This document shows, in pieces, positions 1 through 6,548 of a DNA stretch of 7,167 bases. Under the pieces are notes generated by a model, which was not told where the DNA came from, made no database searches, and saw only the letters and a list, made by a program, of their open reading frames with translations. The stretch is from the NCBI GenBank assembly GCA_030453285.1, contig JAKDKP010000105.1, forward strand, positions 1-7,167. Direction: 5' to 3'. The stretch is from Propionibacteriales bacterium. Lineage in GTDB: Bacteria; Actinomycetota; Actinomycetes; Propionibacteriales; Propionibacteriaceae. Each line of letters starts with the position of its first letter. Position 1 is the stretch's first letter. Both the position numbers and the translations under genes were made by a program.

Positions 1-61
1 TCGCATCCGGCAATGGTGGTGTGGACAGGAATCTGTCTGTGGGCTCTGTCGAGGTGGCTGG

Positions 62-92
62 CCCTCAGAGGGTGGCCCGGCTCGGTCGAGCC
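62..92. repeat. Two adjacent short inverted repeats
   Basis: The first is CCCTC-A-GAGGG at 62-72, with perfect 5-base arms and a one-base centre. The second is GGCTCG-GT-CGAGCC at 79-92, with perfect 6-base arms, or a 5-base stem with a GGTC loop. They sit about 200 bases upstream of cas3. They could be operator half-sites or small hairpins. No T-run follows, so a classical intrinsic terminator is not supported. Short GC-rich palindromes are common by chance in such DNA, so function is only a guess. Confidence 0.3.
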
Positions 93-226
93 TGTTCAAG
101 GATCGACCAAGTGCGAACTCGCGGAAAAGCAAGTCCGAGATTCTCCCGAGTCGCGCAGGCCAGGATGAGTCCTTGGCGGTTCTGCACGCTCACGGGACTC
201 TCACACAGAGGGGGTGCAGCAACCGA

Positions 227-263
227 TTGGAGTTTGTGACTTTGCGAAAAAATCTCCATTTGT
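227..263 (+). promoter_or_regulatory. Weak candidate promoter for the cas operon
   Basis: This is the most AT-rich stretch before cas3. A TTGGAG hexamer at 227-232 lies 17 bases before AAATCT at 250-255. These are only loose matches to the actinobacterial -35 (TTGACA-like) and -10 (TAnnnT) boxes, since the first -10 base is wrong. The position fits, because all downstream genes overlap and need a promoter upstream of cas3. The exact boxes are uncertain and the true promoter may lie further upstream. Confidence 0.2.
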
Positions 264-288
264 CGGAACTGTGGGTCATGCTGTGTTC

Positions 289-3126
289 ATGTCCCCCCGC
301 AACTCCGAACATCAGCCGGTTCCGTGGAGCCCCGAGGTGCTCCTGGTGTGGGGCAAAACCGATCCTGACCCCGGCTCGGATGCCTGGTTGCCGCTGGTGC
401 GGCACCTTGAGGACAGTGCGGCGATCGGTGAGGTCCTGTTCGACCGGTGGCTGGCACCGGCGCAACGGGAGCGGATCGCCAGCGTCCTGGGATCGGTGGA
501 ATCTGCACGCAGTCTGGCGGCGTTCCTGTGTGGAATCCACGACATCGGCAAGTGCGCTCCCGCCTTCGCGGTGAAGGCGTTGCAGGTGCCTGGCTACACC
601 TTCCTCCATACGCAACTTCATACGGCAGGGTTCGACTTCGCCCCGGAAGCCAAGGAGCGTCCGACTCCGCACGGGATCATTGGGCAGGCCGTGGTCGTCG
701 AACTGTTGTCCCAGCTGGCCAATGGTGGACCAACGCGGGACGTTCACGACTATGCCGAGATCGTGGGTGGACACCATGGCAAGAACCCCACCTTCGATGA
801 CGTCCACCGCCTCCCGACCGGTCACCGAGGGGCCGGGCGCTGGGACCAGGCACGGCGAGAGATCTGGAACGGCATGGCCCAACGGACGGGCGCCGATCGG
901 CACCTGGCCGACTGGGTGTCCATCCATCTGCCGGTGACGGTGCAGATGACACTGAGCGCACTGGTGATTGTCGCCGACTGGATGGCCAGCGGGACCGACT
1001 TGTTCCCGTACGACGACCTGCCGACGAGGGAGCGACTGGATCGTGCCCTCCAGCTCATCAACCTGCCTGATCCCTGGTTGCCGAAGACGGGGAGCGAGGA
1101 TGCCGCCACGCTGCTGACGAATCGCTTCCCGAAGTTGTCGGGTCGCGTGCCGCATCCGGTCCAGAGCGCCGTGGTTCGGGCCTGCCGAGACATGGCGGAG
1201 CCCTCGATGCTCATCGTTGAAGCACCCATGGGTTGCGGCAAGACGGAGGCCGCCATGATGGGCGCCGAAATCCTGGCCAGTCGATTCGGCCTGGGCGGCA
1301 CCTTCTTCGGTCTGCCGACCATGGCGACCGCCAACCCGATGTTCTCCAGGGTGCGATCGTGGCTGGAGCTGGTCCGCACCGAGGCCGCCACCACCCTCAA
1401 TCTTGTGCACAGCAAGGCCGCTCTGAATGATGATTTCGCCGACCTGATGCGCTCGCCGGTGGCAGGCATTGTCGACGACGAAGGCCAGCGCGGCGCCCGT
1501 GCTGAAGTGACGGCGGCGTCGTGGTTCTGGGGACGCAAGCGGTCGGCGTTGGCCACCCATGTCGTCGGCACGATCGACCAGGCACTCTTTGCGGGGTTGA
1601 AGGCCAAGCATGTCGTGCTGCGGCATCTCGCGCTGGACGGCAAGGTCGTGGTGATCGATGAGGTGCATGCCGCCGACGATTACATGCGCGTCTATCTGAT
1701 GTGCGTACTCGCCTGGTTGGGTGCCTACCGCACGCCGGTCATCCTGATGTCGGCGACCCTGCCCCCCGATCAACGGCGTGAACTTGCCGGGGCCTACGCG
1801 TCAGGTCGCACGGGCAAGACGGTCACGTGTGCCGCGGACGAGTCACAGGCGTACCCGCGATTGACGGTCGTGGGCACCGGGATGACCGATTGCCCGGTCG
1901 AGCAACCCGTCGAAGAGCGTGTCGTACGGCTGGTCCGGCAGGGCCACAGTGTCGAGGAGGTTGTTGCCGCGCTCGGCGACCTGCTGGCCGACGGCGGTTG
2001 CGCCGGAGTCATCTGCAACACCGTTTCTCGCGCCCAGGAGGTGTACGACGGGCTGCGGCAAGTGTTCGGCACGGACACTCGTCTGATGCACAGCAAGTTC
2101 GTCGCCCCGCACCGCACTCGCATGGAGAGCCAACTCGTTGTTGATCTTGGACCGGCCTCAGCTTCTCGTCCCCATCGACTCGTCGTCGTAGGGACTCAAG
2201 TCCTCGAACAGTCTTTGGACGTCGATTTCGATGTGATGATCAGTGACATCGCTCCGATGGACCTGCTGCTGCAGCGCATCGGGCGGCTCCATCGGCACCG
2301 GCGCGGTGAAGGGGAGTGCGAGCGGCCGGCGGCCCTGCGGGTTCCGACCTGCTTGATCACCGGCCTGGTGGACCGTGCCAGCGTGCCGCCCACCCTCGAC
2401 AAGGGGTCGGTGGCTGTCTACGGAGCGAGCAAGCTGCTGAGGACCCTGGCGGTATTGGGTGACGCGACCGAGATCAGATTGCCTCAGGACCTGCCCGGCC
2501 TGGTGTCCGCGGCCTACTCAGCCGACCTGTCGGCCCCCGAGGGCTGGCAGGAGGCTTGGATGAAGGCTGAGACTCGTGCCGCGGCCAAGATCCAGAAGCA
2601 GCAGCACGACGCCAAGGCGTTCGAGCTGATCTCGCCGATCAAGGATGCCGGGCTGGCCGGACTGATCAACCATGAAGCGCAGGACCCGGATGCGCCGCGG
2701 GCCATCGCCCAGGTGCGTGACATCGAGGAATCCCTGGAAGTCGTGGTCATTTCACGCGACTCCGACGGAGCCTTGCGGATGTTGGACGATGTCGGCGACT
2801 ACTCCCGTCGGATCATCCCTTCGGCCTTGACGGGGAGAGATCGTGACCTGGGCCGCGCGGTGGCGACCTGCACCGTGACCATGCCCGGCACGTTCACCCG
2901 CGCCCCGCAGGAGTTCGACGCCACCCTCACCGCCTTGGAGGACACCGTGGATGCCAGTGGCTGGCAGACCTCCCCCTGGTTGTCTGGCCAACTGTTCCTG
3001 GTGCTCGACCCGGACGGCCGCTGCACGATCGGTGAGCGGACGTTGGCGTACGACGCCCGCCTCGGCCTCCGTGTCGTCGATGATCAACAACCTGTCGAAG
3101 ATCAACAATCAGGGGAGACCACATGA
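289..3126 (+). CDS. cas3: Type I-E CRISPR helicase-nuclease Cas3
   Basis: Cas3 is recruited by target-bound Cascade, nicks the displaced DNA strand and degrades it 3'-to-5' using ATP. From the ATG at 289 the protein has 945 residues, normal for a single-chain HD-helicase Cas3. The N-terminal HD nuclease shows H39, HDIGK at 84-88, GHH at 161-163 and D230 in VADWMAS. The SF2 helicase follows: Walker A GCGKT (315-319), DEVH (457-460), SAT (488-490), GTQVLEQSLDVD (635-646) and QRIGRLHRH (662-670). The C-terminal domain runs from about 700 and ends in a hydrophilic tail. All key catalytic motifs are present, so the enzyme should be active. The start is uncertain: ATG 289 lacks a clear ribosome binding site. 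In-frame GTG codons at 283 (GTGGG seven bases upstream), 271 and 214 are alternatives; 214 would add 25 residues. I chose 289 because the conserved N-terminus (VLLVWGKTD, about residue 18) begins soon after it. The stop overlaps cse1 by ATGA. Confidence 0.96.
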   Translation: MSPRNSEHQPVPWSPEVLLVWGKTDPDPGSDAWLPLVRHLEDSAAIGEVLFDRWLAPAQRERIASVLGSVESARSLAAFLCGIHDIGKCAPAFAVKALQVPGYTFLHTQLHTAGFDFAPEAKERPTPHGIIGQAVVVELLSQLANGGPTRDVHDYAEIVGGHHGKNPTFDDVHRLPTGHRGAGRWDQARREIWNGMAQRTGADRHLADWVSIHLPVTVQMTLSALVIVADWMASGTDLFPYDDLPTRERLDRALQLINLPDPWLPKTGSEDAATLLTNRFPKLSGRVPHPVQSAVVRACRDMAEPSMLIVEAPMGCGKTEAAMMGAEILASRFGLGGTFFGLPTMATANPMFSRVRSWLELVRTEAATTLNLVHSKAALNDDFADLMRSPVAGIVDDEGQRGARAEVTAASWFWGRKRSALATHVVGTIDQALFAGLKAKHVVLRHLALDGKVVVIDEVHAADDYMRVYLMCVLAWLGAYRTPVILMSATLPPDQRRELAGAYASGRTGKTVTCAADESQAYPRLTVVGTGMTDCPVEQPVEERVVRLVRQGHSVEEVVAALGDLLADGGCAGVICNTVSRAQEVYDGLRQVFGTDTRLMHSKFVAPHRTRMESQLVVDLGPASASRPHRLVVVGTQVLEQSLDVDFDVMISDIAPMDLLLQRIGRLHRHRRGEGECERPAALRVPTCLITGLVDRASVPPTLDKGSVAVYGASKLLRTLAVLGDATEIRLPQDLPGLVSAAYSADLSAPEGWQEAWMKAETRAAAKIQKQQHDAKAFELISPIKDAGLAGLINHEAQDPDAPRAIAQVRDIEESLEVVVISRDSDGALRMLDDVGDYSRRIIPSALTGRDRDLGRAVATCTVTMPGTFTRAPQEFDATLTALEDTVDASGWQTSPWLSGQLFLVLDPDGRCTIGERTLAYDARLGLRVVDDQQPVEDQQSGETT
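3111..3117 (+). promoter_or_regulatory. Ribosome binding site of cse1
   Basis: AGGGGAG lies five bases before the ATG at 3123, inside the last codons of cas3 (it helps encode the Ser-Gly-Glu of the C-terminal tail). Together with the ATGA overlap it fixes the cse1 start and indicates translational coupling to cas3. Confidence 0.8.
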
Positions 3127-4739
3127 GTGACACCGCACAGTACTCACTGCTCGACGAGCCCTGGATCCCGATCATGTGGTCGGACGGCTCGGCAGGGGAG
3201 ATGTCCCTGCGGGAGCTCTTCGCCAAGGCGCCGACGATCAAGTCCCTGGCGGGGGAGATGGTCACCATTGATGCGGTCGTGCTGCGCCTGGTGGTGGCGA
3301 TCGTGCTGCGAGCCACCTTTGAACCGGATCGGACTCGGCGCGAGGCCGAAGGCGTCTGGGGCAGTTGGTGGTCCGACTGGAGCCGTCTCGACGAACAGGT
3401 GCAGGCGTACCTCACCACGTACGAGGACCGCTTCGACCTGTTGCATCCGACGACCCCGTTCATGCAGGTCGCCACGCTGGACACACCCAGCGGCAACCGG
3501 TCCGGGCTGCACAAGCTCGTGCCCAACATCACCGGCCTGTTCCGGATGCGTCAGGACGCGGCGGAGAGCGGACTGACTCTCAAGGAGGCGGCACGACTCA
3601 TTCTGTTGGCTCAGTCGTACGATCCCAGCGGTATCAAGTCCGGGGCCACCGACGACGAGCGTGCCTCGGGTGGCAAGGGCTATCCGTCCGGCTACTCGGC
3701 GTGGGCCGGCGTCATCGGCATCGTGACGCCAGAGGGGGCCAACCTGGCTCAAACGATCTTGCTGAACACCAACCCGATGGACGTTCCCAACAACGACTCG
3801 GCTGTCTGGGAGCGTCCTGCCCAGACCGGTGCGGTCGATGCCGGCCACGCATTCCCGAGTGGGCCGGCAGACCTGCTGACCTGGCAGAGTCGGCGGATCC
3901 GACTGTTCGTCGACGAGGATCGTGTGCACGACGTGATTCTGGCCAACGGTGACTTCGTCACGCCGCACGGGCTGCACGGCATGGAACCGATGGCGGCGTG
4001 GAGAATCAGTCAGACGCAGACGAAGAAGGGTGGTCCCAATGTGTGGTGGCCGGTCTCCTTCGATCCCAGCCGACAGATCTGGCGGGGCATCGAGCCGCTG
4101 CTGGCCCAGCACGAAGGGGCACCGCCAACCCTGACATGGGTGCGCAGCCTGATGGGCTACGGCCTGTTGCCCAAGGACACCACCGTGGCGATTCGGACGA
4201 TCGGACTGACGTACGGCAGCAACAACTCGATCGTCTCCGGTTCGGTGGACGATCGGCTGACTCTGCAGCTCATCGCTCTTGCCTCCGAAGCGCTCACCAA
4301 GGCTGCCGGTGAAGCTGTTGTCACCGCGCAGAAGGGAGTCGGCGCCATCACGGGACTGGCCGGAGGATTGGCGCGCGCATCCGGCACGGGCGAGGCAATA
4401 GCGCGGGACAAGGCGGCAGCCCGTGCGTACGACGCCCTGGACGGTCCGTACCGGCAGTGGCTGGCAGGACTGCACGATGCACAGGGCGAAGAGCGGCACG
4501 GCTCGGCCACCGTCGACTGGCATCGCCGCCTCCGCCGCGCGCTGACCGCTTTGGGTGCGCAACTGTGTCGGGAGGCGGGCCGGCGTGCCGTGGTGGGCCG
4601 GATGATCGATGACGACTTGGTGGATCTGGCGTCGGCGTGGCGTTACTTCACCTATCGCCTCCGCATCCTCACCGAGTCAGCCAACGACCAAGATCAAGAT
4701 ACGACACCACATCCGACGAAGGAGAAGACCGATGAGTGA
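3123..4739 (+). CDS. cse1: Cascade large subunit Cse1 (CasA, Cas8e)
   Basis: Cse1 is the large subunit of type I-E Cascade. It recognises the PAM in double-stranded DNA, starts unwinding and is the docking site for Cas3. The protein has 538 residues, within the usual 500-560. Family hallmarks are LLDEPWIPI (9-17), LLHPTTPFMQV (106-116), the SGIKSG...GGKGYPSG stretch (169-190), the NPMDVPNNDSAVWERP block (217-232), LLTWQSRRIRL (251-261) and a C-terminal helical region (about 375-515) that corresponds to the four-helix bundle. By comparison with known structures the Gly-rich 183-190 segment may lie near the PAM-sensing loop; that is inference. A hydrophilic tail (about 519-538, rich in D, Q, T and K) ends the protein and carries the cse2 ribosome binding site. 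The start is well supported by AGGGGAG at 3111. The gene overlaps cas3 by 4 bases and cse2 by 8. Confidence 0.95.
   Translation: MSDTAQYSLLDEPWIPIMWSDGSAGEMSLRELFAKAPTIKSLAGEMVTIDAVVLRLVVAIVLRATFEPDRTRREAEGVWGSWWSDWSRLDEQVQAYLTTYEDRFDLLHPTTPFMQVATLDTPSGNRSGLHKLVPNITGLFRMRQDAAESGLTLKEAARLILLAQSYDPSGIKSGATDDERASGGKGYPSGYSAWAGVIGIVTPEGANLAQTILLNTNPMDVPNNDSAVWERPAQTGAVDAGHAFPSGPADLLTWQSRRIRLFVDEDRVHDVILANGDFVTPHGLHGMEPMAAWRISQTQTKKGGPNVWWPVSFDPSRQIWRGIEPLLAQHEGAPPTLTWVRSLMGYGLLPKDTTVAIRTIGLTYGSNNSIVSGSVDDRLTLQLIALASEALTKAAGEAVVTAQKGVGAITGLAGGLARASGTGEAIARDKAAARAYDALDGPYRQWLAGLHDAQGEERHGSATVDWHRRLRRALTALGAQLCREAGRRAVVGRMIDDDLVDLASAWRYFTYRLRILTESANDQDQDTTPHPTKEKTDE
4719..4724 (+). promoter_or_regulatory. 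Ribosome binding site of cse2
   Basis: AAGGAG lies seven bases before the ATG at 4732, within the final codons of cse1. It decides the start: the reading frame is open further upstream (from 4609), but that extension only overlaps cse1 and gives an Arg/Trp-rich sequence with no family resemblance. Confidence 0.85.
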
Positions 4740-5427
4740 GTCCCCACCGACTGTCGCCGAGAGCCCTCCGGCGGATCGCACCAAGGCCCCGAGTCAACTG
4801 GTCGCCGAGCACCTCGGCCGGATCATTGGACGGCTGCAGGCAGAGTTCCTCGCCGGTTCGGCGCCGACGGCGTGGGCGCAGGCCACCTTGGCCAAGCTGC
4901 GTACGGGCGACATCAATGACCCCGGTGGATCACCGACCTCGTGGCAACTGATCTTCGAGGACCTGCCTGAATCCTTGGCAGGGCGTGGCGACGGGGCCAG
5001 CAAGGGAGAACGGGTGATCCATCAGGTGCTCTCCCTGTACGCCGTGCACCAACAAGGACGCCGTCCGTACGCCATGCACGTGGCTGGTCGGTCGGTGGGC
5101 CGGGCAGCGCGAGACCTGGCGTGGATCGACCATGCAGCGCAAGCCAATGCGGGAGTGGTGAGCAGGTTCCACCGACTGTCCAGCACGACTGATGAGTCGC
5201 TGCGGCTGGGGCATCTGCGCAGCTTGATCACGATGCTGCGATCGGAACGTGTGTCGCTCGACCACGCGATGCTCGGTAGGGATCTCTATCAGCTTCTGCA
5301 CCCGGGCACCCGTACTCGGGTCCAGCTTCGCTGGGCGCGGGACTTCCACTATCGCCCACCCAAGAAGACCGACGACCAGCAGAACGACACCGCCACCAAC
5401 GAGCCCATCAAGGAGACCCAGCCATGA
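4732..5427 (+). CDS. cse2: Cascade small subunit Cse2 (CasB, Cas11)
   Basis: Cse2 is the small helical subunit, present as a dimer in the belly of type I-E Cascade. It holds the target and non-target strands and stabilises the R-loop. The protein has 231 residues; many family members are shorter (160-200). The family core spans about 22-208: LAKLRTGDINDPGG (53-66), SLYAVHQQ (101-108), VSRFHRL (143-149), HLRSLITMLRSE (161-172) and the end motif VQLRWARDFHY (197-207). The extra length lies in a Pro/Ser-rich N-terminus (1-20) and a polar C-terminal tail (209-231), both probably disordered. Basic residues in the core fit nucleic-acid binding. The start at 4732 has a strong AAGGAG and overlaps cse1 by 8 bases (ATGAGTGA); the stop overlaps cas7e by 4 bases. 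Confidence 0.93.
   Translation: MSESPPTVAESPPADRTKAPSQLVAEHLGRIIGRLQAEFLAGSAPTAWAQATLAKLRTGDINDPGGSPTSWQLIFEDLPESLAGRGDGASKGERVIHQVLSLYAVHQQGRRPYAMHVAGRSVGRAARDLAWIDHAAQANAGVVSRFHRLSSTTDESLRLGHLRSLITMLRSERVSLDHAMLGRDLYQLLHPGTRTRVQLRWARDFHYRPPKKTDDQQNDTATNEPIKETQP
5410..5415 (+). promoter_or_regulatory. Ribosome binding site of cas7e
   Basis: AAGGAG lies eight bases before the ATG at 5424, inside the last codons of cse2 (Lys-Glu of the C-terminal tail). A strong site here makes sense because Cas7e is needed in six copies per Cascade complex. Confidence 0.85.
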
Positions 5428-6548
5428 CCACGTTCATCGAAGTCCACGCCCTGCAGACCATGCCACCCAGCAACATCAATCGCGACGAGTCAGGGTCACC
5501 CAAGACCGCCGTCTACGGCGGCGTCGTACGGGCTCGGGTGAGCAGCCAGGCGTGGAAACAGGCCATGCGCAAGCACTTTGAAACCTCGTTGGATCCCGAA
5601 CTGCGTGGCGTACGCACCCTGCGCGTGCTGGAGGCGCTGCTCAAGCAGATGGGTGATGCGGTGCCGGATCAGACCGCCGCGATCGAGCAGGCCACCGAAG
5701 TCCTCAAGGCGGCCGGCATCGGGGTGAAGGCCCCGCGAGCGAAGAAGGGTGAGGCAGAACCCGGACCGGAGAAGTTCGTCAGCGAGGCGTTGGTCTTCCT
5801 CAGCAACCAGCAATTGAGGCGGCTGGCCGAGATGGCGTTGTCCGACGAGCCGATCGACAAGAAGAAGGCGAAAGAGGCTGCCGATCAGGACCACGGGGTC
5901 GAAGTCGGGCTGTTCGGGCGCATGGTCGCGTCCTCCCCCGATCTCAACGTCGACGCTGCCGTCCAGGTTGCGCATGCGATCAGCACCCATGAGGTGGAGC
6001 CGCAGGCCGACTTCTACACCGCCGTGGACGACTTCAAGCGGGCAAACGATGAGGACGATTCCGGTGCGGGGATGATGGGCACCATCGAGTTCAACTCCTC
6101 GACGCTCTACCGGTACGGCGTGGTCGACGTTGATCAGTTGCAGCGCAACATCGGTTCGGCCGAGGTGACCGCGCAGGCGGCCGGGACGTTCGTACGATCC
6201 TTCATCGAATCAATGCCGACCGGTAAGCAGAACACTTTTGCCGGACAGTCCCGTCCGGAGTTCGTTCTCGTCCGAGTCCGTACCGATCGGCCACTGAGTC
6301 TGGCCAACGCCTTCGAGGAAGCCGTGGCGGATCAGGGACGGGGTCATTTCCGCGGGTCCGTGGCGAAGCTGGCGGACCACGCGCAGCGGCTCGAAGCCGC
6401 GTACGGGGGTGGAGTCTCACACTCCTGGCTGGTGAGTGTTGATGATCATGGTGACATCCTGGAAGGCCTTGGTGATCGGGTGAGTCTTGACACCTTGGCC
6501 GAGAAGGTGGAGCAGGAGGCGCTGCGGCAGGTGGGTGAGTCGGCATGA
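5424..6548 (+). CDS. cas7e: Cascade backbone subunit Cas7e (CasC, Cse4)
   Basis: Cas7e is the RNA-binding backbone of type I-E Cascade. Six copies polymerise along the crRNA spacer and flip out every sixth base. The protein has 374 residues, usual for the family. Very conserved blocks are PSNINRDE (15-22), YGG..RARVSSQAWKQAMR (31-49), FGRMVAS (164-170), the NVDAAVQVAHAISTHEVE stretch (175-192) running into ADFYTAVDD (195-203), GTIEFNSSTLYRY (219-231) and SFIESMPTGKQNTFA (259-273). These cover the RRM-like palm and the thumb that reaches the neighbouring subunit. The segment at about 75-160 is less conserved, with a Lys-rich part (102-109 and 145-150), and corresponds to the fingers domain. 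The start is the ATG in ATGA overlapping cse2. The gene ends without the polar tail seen in the three preceding genes and overlaps cas5e by ATGA. Confidence 0.97.
   Translation: MTTFIEVHALQTMPPSNINRDESGSPKTAVYGGVVRARVSSQAWKQAMRKHFETSLDPELRGVRTLRVLEALLKQMGDAVPDQTAAIEQATEVLKAAGIGVKAPRAKKGEAEPGPEKFVSEALVFLSNQQLRRLAEMALSDEPIDKKKAKEAADQDHGVEVGLFGRMVASSPDLNVDAAVQVAHAISTHEVEPQADFYTAVDDFKRANDEDDSGAGMMGTIEFNSSTLYRYGVVDVDQLQRNIGSAEVTAQAAGTFVRSFIESMPTGKQNTFAGQSRPEFVLVRVRTDRPLSLANAFEEAVADQGRGHFRGSVAKLADHAQRLEAAYGGGVSHSWLVSVDDHGDILEGLGDRVSLDTLAEKVEQEALRQVGESA
6529..6539 (+). promoter_or_regulatory. Ribosome binding site of cas5e
   Basis: AGGTGGGTGAG precedes the ATG at 6545, within the last codons of cas7e. 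It is a weaker match to the anti-Shine-Dalgarno than those of cse1, cse2 and cas7e, which fits the single copy of Cas5e per complex. Termination-reinitiation at ATGA probably helps. Confidence 0.55.

Larger units (their letters stand above)
1..288. other. Upstream region of the cas operon, no confident gene
   Basis: I see no gene here that I can name. The forward frame beginning at base 1 stays open until a TGA at 166-168. It reads as a short hydrophobic, Trp-rich stretch (about residues 5-24) followed by a charged end, so it could be the last 55 codons of an upstream gene that starts outside the window. It matches no family I recognise, and open frames of this size arise by chance at this GC content. 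The region also holds two adjacent inverted repeats (62-92) and an AT-rich patch (241-270, about 37 percent GC) close to the cas3 start. No CRISPR repeat, tRNA or clear T-tailed terminator is visible. Confidence 0.4.

Noticed and set aside
198..210. CTCT-CACAC-AGAG hairpin near the GTG at 214
   Set aside because: The stem is only four base pairs and is expected often by chance; no T-run or known regulatory motif accompanies it.
190..1773. A 527-codon open frame on the - strand across the 5' half of cas3
   Set aside because: It lies antisense to a gene with full Cas3 motifs. Its protein is rich in Arg, His, Gly and Gln with no recognisable fold, typical of antisense frames in high-GC DNA.
3365..3952. 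A 195-codon + strand frame inside cse1
   Set aside because: It is an out-of-frame shadow within a gene whose own frame carries conserved Cse1 blocks across the same bases.
3144..4562. A 472-codon open frame on the - strand across cse1
   Set aside because: It is the antisense shadow of cse1, with low-complexity Arg/Gln/Gly composition and no family motifs.
4609..4731. A longer cse2 start at 4609
   Set aside because: The added 41 residues overlap cse1 entirely, are Arg/Trp/Ser-rich and unlike the family, while ATG 4732 has a strong AAGGAG at the right distance.
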